A DNA stretch of 64,000 nucleotides from Paenibacillus phoenicis (GTDB lineage: Bacteria; Bacillota; Bacilli; Paenibacillales; Paenibacillaceae): the NCBI RefSeq assembly GCF_034718895.1, contig NZ_JAYERP010000001.1:4039001-4103000 (forward strand), written 5' to 3'. The notes beneath the pieces are model-generated. The model had not been told where the DNA came from. It was given only the letters and a program-made list of their open reading frames with translations, and did not search any database. The translations under genes were made by a program, and so were the position numbers. Below, piece after piece: positions 54,952 to 62,046 of this stretch; within the stretch, counting starts at the first letter, position 1, and each line of letters begins with the position of its first letter.

Positions 54952-55014
54952 TTTTCTCGATTCTTTGTGTCTACTCTATTGACAGAGGTACATGATGTCA
55001 CAGCAACTGTGCTG

Positions 55015-55853
55015 GTCGCACTCCTTGTGAGTGCGTGGATTGAAATTTGAGCATCCGGCGAAATCCCTGGTCGAAGTAATTGGTCGCACTCCTTGTGAGT
55101 GCGTGGATTGAAATTCCCATCTACAGGAAGAAAGTCTATCGATGATCTTTGTCGCACTCCTTGTGAGTGCGTGGATTGAAATCGTCCGGTGTACCGCCTC
55201 AGACCGCGCCCGCCCTCCGTCGCACTCCTTGTGAGTGCGTGGATTGAAATCCGATCCACTGTTTAACCGCTGGGATCACGGCTGAGTCGCACTCCTTGTG
55301 AGTGCGTGGATTGAAATTCTCGCGTGCTAGACGGCAATTACCCGGATACGTCGTCGCACTCCTTGTGAGTGCGTGGATTGAAATAGAGAGCTTGTATTAC
55401 AAGGGAGGGTTGTCCATGATGTCGCACTCCTTGTGAGTGCGTGGATTGAAATATTACGTCAATCTTGGGCCGATGAATCCGCAATCATGTCGCACTCCTT
55501 GTGAGTGCGTGGATTGAAATAGCCCGAAGCGGTAACCCCGGCGCCCAGTCAATCGTCGCACTCCTTGTGAGTGCGTGGATTGAAATCCAAATGTAACTCT
55601 CTCCACCCCATAGGCTTCGCGTCGCACTCCTTGTGAGTGCGTGGATTGAAATTCACAAGGGCGGCATGTTTGAACAGCTTGAAAACCCGTCGCACTCCTT
55701 GTGAGTGCGTGGATTGAAATTCTGGCGACGTTCATGAAATTGTTAGCCGTTGATTGTCGCACTCCTTGTGAGTGCGTGGATTGAAATTCGTATCGCTCCC
55801 TAAAAGCCCTAATGACTTTAGGTCGCACTCCTCGTGAGTGCGTAGATCGAAAC
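55015..55853 (+). CRISPR. Type I-C CRISPR array 2, part after the insertion (about 13 repeats)
   Basis: Thirteen CTTGT-loop repeats, the last (55822-55853) decayed to CTCGT in the loop and TAGATCGAAAC at the end, marking the old, leader-distal end. Total for array 2 is about 82 repeats. Transcription from the leader must pass the insertion sequence to reach this part. Confidence 0.97.
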
Positions 55854-56026
55854 AGGAGCCGTACTCCGGATGACCGGATTCACTTGTTACTGATTACTCG
55901 GGAGTCAAAGTACAGACTGGTCATGGCATTTGTTTGCTTGTGCTCCGGTTGGGAGCGGCTGTTGGTTGATAATTTACAGGATCATAGTCTCGATGCAATG
56001 AATGGTCGCAAGTGTCTTTTTCCAAA

Positions 56027-56112
56027 TAGGAAAAAAACTCCACAAACGCATTGCGGGTATTGCGTGGATTTGTTGCAAAAGGGCGGCAGAATGGAGTGGG
56101 GGGGGGGTAGAT
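56027..56112 (+). repeat. Flanking repeat element, copy B
   Basis: Same orientation and length as copy A at 37460: TAGGAAAAAAA, TCCACA, ATTGCGTGGATTTGTTGCAA, AAGGGCGG and a long G run before TAGAT. The two copies enclose the complete CRISPR-cas locus. From 55854 to 56026 no gene is supported. Confidence 0.65.
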
Positions 56113-56149
56113 ACTAGCCCCTGGAAAACATAGTTTCTTTCCGGAGGCT

Positions 56150-56561
56150 TTAAGCACCAAAATCTCTGACTTTTGATGCAAAAAGAACGAAATCTCCGAG
56201 GTGGTGATCAAGAATGGCCTGGACGATTTCGATTTGTATACTTCGATAATCGTGTACGGCTATGTTACTAAAACCAACCATGGCTTTCAGATTACGGTTA
56301 AGTTCTTTGTCAATCACTCCATTATCTAATAGAAGATCAAAAAGCCTCCCGACTGCTCTGAGGGATTCCCCATTTATTTTCTGAGACCAGATGCATGGCT
56401 AAATCGATACAAGCTTCACAGGCCCGCTGTAGGTTCAAGATAATGGAATCCTGTTTGGTGTAATTTTCGAGGTTCTCTCGCTTTCCTTCATACTCTTCAT
56501 GGATCCGTTTCAGGCAACGGTTGATCGTTTCTGTTTTGTTCGCTAGTATATCGCGGTTCAA
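56150..56561 (-). pseudogene. hepT: HepT-type HEPN toxin, frameshifted
   Basis: The TTG at 56561 (GAGGGGGAG upstream) opens a frame that stops after 74 residues. Removing one base from the run of five A (plus strand 56339-56343) restores the frame to a TAA at 56150-56152 and a full HEPN (DUF86) protein of about 136 residues. The restored part contains the RNase motif region GFSNIAVHDY. HEPN RNases use Arg-x4-6-His-x-Tyr; here the Arg position is Ser. So the toxin has both a frameshift and a lost catalytic residue. Its start overlaps the mntA stop by 4 bases. Confidence 0.7.
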
Positions 56562-56971
56562 TTGGCTCCCCCTCTCTGGTAATTCTCCATGATTTCTTTG
56601 CGCTCGTCGTTAAGCAGGGCATATTCCTTGAGGGCTTGCATAAATGCGGTCTGCCGGACATAAGGCTCGACATCTTGCAATACCTCACCTGTTCCAATGA
56701 TCTGTGCTTTGAAGACGGGATTCGCCTGGGGAAAATAAATCAGGTCTACCTCACGCCCTACCCGATTGGCTAGTTCAGAAGCAGCCATAAATAGTTCATA
56801 CGCGGAGTGAGGTGGATCTTCAGAAATATAGGCAATATCTACATCGCTGTCTTGGCGCATCTCCCCCCTTGCTGCTGACCCGAATAATATCACGGTATGC
56901 GCATTGAAACGCTCGTTTAAATAATCGATTATGGCGGATATTTGTTGTGGTTCAAGTCTTGGATTAGGCAT
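56558..56971 (-). CDS. mntA: MntA-type minimal nucleotidyltransferase antitoxin
   Basis: A 137-residue protein with the MNT core ILFGSAARGEMRQDSDVDIAY (GSx10DxD, cut here to its ends GSAARG and DSDVD) and REVDLIYF as third acid. In known pairs MntA adds AMP to a Tyr of HepT and so silences it. I use the ATG at 56971 (MPNPRLEPQQ), the family start; the frame extends 70 codons upstream without sense. Antitoxin is intact while its toxin is broken. Confidence 0.85.
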   Translation of the reverse strand: MPNPRLEPQQISAIIDYLNERFNAHTVILFGSAARGEMRQDSDVDIAYISEDPPHSAYELFMAASELANRVGREVDLIYFPQANPVFKAQIIGTGEVLQDVEPYVRQTAFMQALKEYALLNDERKEIMENYQRGGAN

Positions 56972-57100
56972 AAGACACCATCCATTCATTCTGTCAAATT
57001 GGAACCTTATCTTGAGCGTATCCAAATGTGCTTGAAAATACAAGTGTTTCGCAGATACGTACCACATGCGGCCACCGATTTTGCTATTCTTTTTTTTTCG

Positions 57101-57370
57101 ATGCCATCCTTTCTGGAATCTCTCTACTACGGTCATCTCATCCCCGAGCAGATGGCCCCCAAAGACCCGCAATACCGCCAACTCAGCAACGCATTATCCG
57201 AAGCCAACAATGGCTTGGAGAGAGAAACGATCTGGTGAGGATTTTACCAAATTGAGGCGCTAATCGACTTACAGCAGCAAATTCAAGAGATGGAGATGGC
57301 AGCCGCGTTCGCGCAGGGTTTTAGGTTGGGTGTGGGGTTGATGATTGAGGTGCTGTTATTCGTGGAATGA
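57101..57370 (+). pseudogene. DUF6809-like small protein, degraded
   Basis: The frame MPSFLESLYYGHLIPEQM, then ALSEANNGLER, stops at TGA (57236) and resumes in the same frame as IEALIDLQQQIQEMEM and FRLGVGLMIEVL to the TGA at 57368. Between them a second frame reads SGEDFTKL, exactly what the family has there. Two single-base changes about 25 bases apart thus explain the stop. No ribosome binding site is evident. Function of the family unknown. Confidence 0.55.
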
Positions 57371-57371
57371 A

Positions 57372-57393
57372 AAGAGGGGGCAATTTGCCCCTC
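57372..57393 (-). terminator. Terminator of the ArsB-like gene
   Basis: On the minus strand GAGGGGCAAATTGCCCCCTC followed by TTTT, directly after the stop codon. Confidence 0.8.
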
Positions 57394-58692
57394 CTAAAAC
57401 ACCCACAACACCACCCACAACCTCAACAACGTCGCAAACAAAATCGGGATCGTCAGCACGATGTCAACTTTGAAATACGTGCCCCAGGAGATGCGGACGC
57501 CCTTCTTGGCGAGGACATGGAGCCAGACGAGAGTGGCGAGTGAGCCGATGGGTGTGATCTTCGGGCCGAGGTCGGTGCCGATGACGTTGGCGTAGATCAG
57601 TGACTCGCGGATCGTGCCGGAGGTGGCCGTGTCGGCGATGCCGAGTACGCCGGTCATGACGGCCGGCAGGTTGTTCATGATCGACGATAGGAACGCCGAG
57701 ATGTAGCCCATGGCCATCGTGGATACGAATAGGCCTTGATCTGCCACCGTTTGGAGGAGCTTGGCCAAGACTTCGGTCAGCCCGGCATTGCCGAGGCCGT
57801 ACACGACAACGTACATCCCGATCGAGAAGACGACGATGTTCCATGGCGCGCCTTTCATGACGGCCTTCGTATCGACCGCTTGGCTTCGGCGGGCGATGGC
57901 CCAGAAGATCAAAGCCACGGTGTCGGCGAGCAAGGATACCGGAAGATGAAGGAACTCGCTCACGAGGTAGCCGATCAACAGGACTCCCATCACCACCCAA
58001 GATATGCGGAACAGGCGCTGGTCTTTGATGGCCTCAGATGGTGCTTTCAGCTTGGACGGGTCATAGGTGCGAGGAATACCTTTGCGAAAATAAAGCAGCA
58101 GCACCGCCACCGTTGCCCCGAGCGAGAACAGGTTTGGAACAATCATCCGAGCGGCATATTGCGCGAAGCCAATTCCGAAATAATCCGCTGACACGAGGTT
58201 CACCAGGTTGCTGACAACCAGCGGTAAAGAGGTAGTGTCCGCGATAAACCCGCTCGCCATAATGAACGGGAAGATCATTTTCTCCTCAAAACTCAAATGG
58301 CGAACCATCGCCAGCACAATCGGCGTGAGGATTAAGGCTGCCCCATCATTGGCAAAAAACGCCGAGACCACCGCCCCCAGCAAGCTGACGTAAATGAACA
58401 TGCGGATGCCGCTGTTTTTTGCAGCCCGGGCCATGTGCAGCGCTGCCCATTCGAACAAGCCGATCTCATCCAAGATCAGCGAAATGATGATGATTGCGAT
58501 AAACGTTAGAGTGGCGTTCCACGTGATCTGCACGACTTCCCCCACATCGTCAAAGCCGACGACGCCGGCAAGCAGCGCCAACACCGCACCGCCGCACGCG
58601 GACCACCCGATATTCAGCCCCTTCGGCTGCCAAATCACAAAGGTTAAAGTCATTCCAAAAATAAGTGCTGCCGCAATGATGTCAAATCCCAT
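57394..58692 (-). CDS. arsB: ArsB-type arsenite/anion efflux membrane protein
   Basis: A 432-residue transporter with about 12 helices of the ArsB/NhaD ion-transporter superfamily. Segments [26 protein letters not shown] (shown here in part), [40 protein letters not shown] and [21 protein letters not shown] are ArsB-like. It would export arsenite or antimonite with the proton gradient. Start: ATG at 58692 ([10 protein letters not shown]), with GAAGAAGAG before it. No arsR, arsC or arsA is beside it, which is unusual for an arsenic operon. Confidence 0.85.
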   Translation of the reverse strand: MGFDIIAAALIFGMTLTFVIWQPKGLNIGWSACGGAVLALLAGVVGFDDVGEVVQITWNATLTFIAIIIISLILDEIGLFEWAALHMARAAKNSGIRMFIYVSLLGAVVSAFFANDGAALILTPIVLAMVRHLSFEEKMIFPFIMASGFIADTTSLPLVVSNLVNLVSADYFGIGFAQYAARMIVPNLFSLGATVAVLLLYFRKGIPRTYDPSKLKAPSEAIKDQRLFRISWVVMGVLLIGYLVSEFLHLPVSLLADTVALIFWAIARRSQAVDTKAVMKGAPWNIVVFSIGMYVVVYGLGNAGLTEVLAKLLQTVADQGLFVSTMAMGYISAFLSSIMNNLPAVMTGVLGIADTATSGTIRESLIYANVIGTDLGPKITPIGSLATLVWLHVLAKKGVRISWGTYFKVDIVLTIPILFATLLRLWVVLWVF

Positions 58693-58813
58693 CGGTTTCT
58701 CTTCTTCCCCCAAAAATCTCTCTCTGTAAACAAGCCGTTTATCATTGTCTCACTGCTTTCCTTTTTTGTACATAGGGTGGAGGGGACTAGCGTCCCAATT
58801 CGGAGGATTTCTG

Positions 58814-59029
58814 ATGTCGAATCAAATGAAATTTGGGATCGGCTTGAAGAGCCGGCGGCTGTTTTCTTTTGCTATAGAAGCCCCATTCGATCGAAGACGG
58901 AGCATCATTCCCAGCCAAGCCAGGACTAGCCGATGGTTGCTGGCTCTGTTTTACTTGTTATACATCGCATTTCCAAGGTACCGTTTTTTTGTGGTTTCAG
59001 TTTGTCCCCGATCCATCAACGACAAGTAA
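58814..59029 (+). CDS. Possible small hypothetical protein
   Basis: A 71-codon frame with GGAGGA 7 bases before the ATG. The product has a basic middle and one hydrophobic stretch (LLALFYLLYIAF). The imperfect hairpin AGCCAAGCC...GGTTGCTGGCT followed by a T run at about 58917-58957 lies within it, which argues against a real gene. The rest of 58714-59122 shows nothing else. Confidence 0.25.
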   Translation: MSNQMKFGIGLKSRRLFSFAIEAPFDRRRSIIPSQARTSRWLLALFYLLYIAFPRYRFFVVSVCPRSINDK

Positions 59030-59122
59030 TAACATCGTATGACTTCCCCCCTCTCGGCTTGTCACAAGGTGGCGGGTATTTTAAGATGAAAGTAGTTTTC
59101 TGAAAGGAACGGGGGGGCGAGA

Positions 59123-60799
59123 ATGGAGTCTCATTTGCCGGGGTTGCCGGTGCAATCGTTGCGCGGGATACCCGAGTTGAAGTATGTCAATGCTGACAAC
59201 GTGGTTCGCTACCGGGCGATCATGCGTTTTTTCTATCAGGAGTATAAAAGACTGCGGTATTGGCTGAAGCCGGAAGACGTCTTTGAAGCGGTCAAGGCTT
59301 GGAACGTGTGGCCGGATTATACACTTGAACTGTGCCAAGGCGACCTGGATCAATTGGTGGAGTGGCAAAACCTGACTGCCCGTCACGACGGTGGACGCTC
59401 CTCCACGCTGGAAGAGTATCTCAAAAAGAAGATGCAGTATTTGCTCCGCCCGTATTCCATCGAAATCGAACGGCTGCTGGAGACGCTGGAGAAGGTAACG
59501 GGGTATGGCGGTTCGCTGGAAGCTTCCTTATTCGACACGATTGCGGATAAACTGTTTGACATTCGTAGCCAGGTCGGAGAACTGGAGCCGGACGCGGCGC
59601 TGGAGCTGTGGAACGTCTTGTACCGTTCGTTTGTTAACCTCCATGAAAATGCGGCGGACTATATCGCTAGCCTGCATACGGCTCGGGCGGAAGAGATGAT
59701 GGTGACGGAAGCTTTCTTGATCTTTAAGGAAAAGTTGACCGATTACCTGCAAAATTTCGTACAGGCGCTACAGCGGAGCGCTTATAAAATCGAAGGTAAT
59801 TTGCAGCGAATTAACGATTCGGTACGGGATCTGTTTTTAGAGCAGGTCGTGGAAGGTGAGCTCCGAAAGCCGCGGCTGGAGGACGAACCGGATCGGGAGG
59901 AACTGCTGGAAGAACTTCGTCAAGGCTGGACGAATATCCGGCGCTGGTTTGTGGGCGAGGGGGCTGCGCCCAGCGAGCTCACCTTGCTGGAGCGGGCGAC
60001 GAAGGATGCGATTGCCCGTATTGTACGCAGCGCGATTCGTATTCAGGAACGGAAGCGTTCGGGACTAAGCCGCAAAAAGGAGCTAGAGCACTTGGCCCGC
60101 TGGTTTGCTTCGATCGAAACGGTCGAGGAGGCGCACAGGTTGTCCGCATACGCTTTCGGATTGTTCCCGACGAGGCACTTGCAGGGCGAGGATCTGCGCG
60201 ACTCGGACCGGGCGGACATGTCGTCCTGGGAGGAGCGGCCGATGGTGCGCATGCTGCGTTCGCGCAGCCGCAAGCGCGGAGAGCGTCAGCCGGCGGACGC
60301 GGTGCGTGACAACGAGCGGCGGAAGCAGCGGGAGCGGGAAGCGTTCAAACTGCGGCAGGCAGAGGAATGGCGGATGATCGCGGCGTTACTAGAGCGGAGC
60401 TCCGTCAAAGTGTCGGAGCTCGGGCCGGTGACGGCCAAGGAGCGGCTACGGTTGCTGCAGTGGATCGGCCGGTGCATGACGACAGGAAATGGCCACTCGT
60501 TTGTTACGCCGGAAGGCGTGTTGATTCGGATGAGCAATCCGCGTACGGCGGAGCGGACAATCTTGCACGCGGAAGACGGCGAGTTGGAAATGGCAAACTA
60601 CGAGCTGCATTTTAGGCTGACGGAAGCGGCGAATGGCTTGGCCGTGGGAACAGCCGCAAAGCAGGGGGCAAACGGGGCCGATATTGCCGCTGCGGAAGCG
60701 GCTGCGGCGGCCGATACGGCAGAAGTCGAGGGAGAAGCCGGATCAAGATTTGAATCGGAGGTCCGATCCGAAAACGAGGCGGAAAGGCAGGGGCGGTAG
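59123..60799 (+). CDS. jetA: Wadjet type III subunit JetA (DUF2397/TIGR02677)
   Basis: A 558-residue mostly helical protein. LRGIPELKYVNADNVVRYRAIMRFFYQEY followed by LKPEDVFEAV, split here as it stands in the N-terminal 50 residues, and YTLELCQGDLDQLVEWQNL, are typical of the DUF2397 family; the C-terminal 40 residues are an Ala/Glu-rich tail. By analogy with MukF/kleisin it joins the SMC-like JetC and JetB. Wadjet recognises and cleaves small circular plasmids. Stop codon and jetB start are adjacent, showing operon structure. AAAGGA and a G-rich tract precede the ATG. Confidence 0.85.
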   Translation: MESHLPGLPVQSLRGIPELKYVNADNVVRYRAIMRFFYQEYKRLRYWLKPEDVFEAVKAWNVWPDYTLELCQGDLDQLVEWQNLTARHDGGRSSTLEEYLKKKMQYLLRPYSIEIERLLETLEKVTGYGGSLEASLFDTIADKLFDIRSQVGELEPDAALELWNVLYRSFVNLHENAADYIASLHTARAEEMMVTEAFLIFKEKLTDYLQNFVQALQRSAYKIEGNLQRINDSVRDLFLEQVVEGELRKPRLEDEPDREELLEELRQGWTNIRRWFVGEGAAPSELTLLERATKDAIARIVRSAIRIQERKRSGLSRKKELEHLARWFASIETVEEAHRLSAYAFGLFPTRHLQGEDLRDSDRADMSSWEERPMVRMLRSRSRKRGERQPADAVRDNERRKQREREAFKLRQAEEWRMIAALLERSSVKVSELGPVTAKERLRLLQWIGRCMTTGNGHSFVTPEGVLIRMSNPRTAERTILHAEDGELEMANYELHFRLTEAANGLAVGTAAKQGANGADIAAAEAAAAADTAEVEGEAGSRFESEVRSENEAERQGR

Positions 60800-62008
60800 A
60801 TGGCTGGAGGTGCGCTCAAAAGACTAAGCAAACGGGGAATAAACGCCGAGCAGGCGGCCGAACGAAAGCGCGCGTGCATGCACGCGCTCTTGAACCGTCC
60901 GTGGGTTGCAAAGGAGGAAGACCCGGACTTGTATTTTGCCATCCGGGACCATTACGAGGAGCTGCGCGACTGGTTTATGGATAAGGCAGGTTTTCCGCTG
61001 ATTATGACCCGGACAATCGCCAAGCTGGACAAGACGCCTGTGAAGGCGCACCCGTGGATGGGTTTTCCTGAGTTTCGCGAAAAGCGGGACTACGTTTTTT
61101 TTACCTATGGACTGTGGTATTTGGAAGGAAAAACGGAGTTGGACCAGTTCCTGCTCACCGACATCGTGGAGGAAATCCGCGAGCAGATGCTGAGCGCGGG
61201 GCTGGAGGCCGACTGGCGGAATTACTATGACCGCTTGTCGATGGCCAGAGCGCTGAAGAAGCTGCGGGCGCTTGGCGTGCTGCACAGCGTCGACGGCGAT
61301 GAGGGCCAGTGGGCGCAGGACGCGGAGCGCAATGCATTGTACGAGTGTTCGCCTTTGGCCCGATATGTGCTTCGGCGCTTTCCGCGCGATTTGACGGGCT
61401 GCTCGCGGCTGGAGGAGTTGGAAGACCCCATTCCGTACGCCGACACACAGGACGGGCAGTCGATGCGGCGGCGGCACCGGATATACCGCCGGCTGCTATT
61501 GGAGCCGGCGGTGGTGGACAGGCACTGGGATGAGGAAGATTTGAATTATGTGCTGTGGCAGCGGCGGGCGATCATCGATCAACTGGAAAATATGCTCGGC
61601 TGGACCGGGCGGCGTTACCGGGAAGGGCTGTGGTTTTTCCATCCCGAGCTGACCGGCGAGAGCGAGCTGTTTCCGACGATGTCGGCCGCTTCGGATTTGG
61701 CGCTGCTGCTTGCGAGCGAAATCCGCAAGGAACTGGCGGAGGGAGGCGTATTGTACGTGGAGGACAACGGCACGGTCCGGTTGACCAAGGCGGATATCGA
61801 GACGCTTCTGTACAGGCTACAGCTTAAACATAAAGAGTTTTGGAGCAAGGATCTTCGGGAAGCTGCCTCCCAGGAACTGGCGGAACTGTGTATGAACCAT
61901 TTAGCCGAATGGGGGCTGGGAGATTGGGAGGGCGAGACTTCGTTCCTGATCTCGCCCGTACTGGCTAGATGGAGTTCGGAATATGCAAATAACGATTTTG
62001 ATACTTAG
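60800..62008 (+). CDS. jetB: Wadjet type III subunit JetB (DUF2398/TIGR02678)
   Basis: A 402-residue protein of the DUF2398 family: RACMHALLNRPWVAKEEDPDLYFAIRDHY (in the first 55 residues), YVFFTYGLWYLEGKTE, FLLTDIVEEIREQ and TGRRYREGLWFFHPE are typical. It corresponds to the MukE-like winged-helix subunit that binds the kleisin JetA. It starts at the base after the jetA stop and ends 38 bases before jetC. Confidence 0.85.
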   Translation: MAGGALKRLSKRGINAEQAAERKRACMHALLNRPWVAKEEDPDLYFAIRDHYEELRDWFMDKAGFPLIMTRTIAKLDKTPVKAHPWMGFPEFREKRDYVFFTYGLWYLEGKTELDQFLLTDIVEEIREQMLSAGLEADWRNYYDRLSMARALKKLRALGVLHSVDGDEGQWAQDAERNALYECSPLARYVLRRFPRDLTGCSRLEELEDPIPYADTQDGQSMRRRHRIYRRLLLEPAVVDRHWDEEDLNYVLWQRRAIIDQLENMLGWTGRRYREGLWFFHPELTGESELFPTMSAASDLALLLASEIRKELAEGGVLYVEDNGTVRLTKADIETLLYRLQLKHKEFWSKDLREAASQELAELCMNHLAEWGLGDWEGETSFLISPVLARWSSEYANNDFDT

Positions 62009-62046
62009 GTGTGGTGGATCAACATCCAAACGGGAGGATTTAACTG

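Larger units (their letters stand above)
53725..54992 (+). mobile_element. IS3-family (IS150-like) insertion sequence inside a spacer
   Basis: About 1268 bp, with TG...CA ends and imperfect inverted repeats that share GTAGACA and CGAGAA (left end TGCTGATAGACTAAAAAG). The 3-bp target duplication TGA is seen at 53722-53724 and 54993-54995. Removing the element and one TGA rebuilds a 34-base spacer, a normal length here, so the ends are well supported, though TGATG occurs on both sides and shifts of two bases are possible. It carries orfA and orfB with a frameshift signal, all intact. Confidence 0.85.

Noticed and set aside
53716-54988. Alternative insertion-sequence borders with a GAGG duplication
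   Set aside because: GAGG occurs on both sides and gives a 36-base spacer, but the element would then lack the TG start usual for the IS3 family; the TGA duplication gives TG...CA ends and a 34-base spacer.
49050-55828. Many open frames in array 2 with FQSTHSQGVR, HALTRSAT or NPRTHKECD repeats
   Set aside because: The same 32-bp repeat read in the three antisense frames, with spacers between. Such frames are often deposited as proteins but are not genes.
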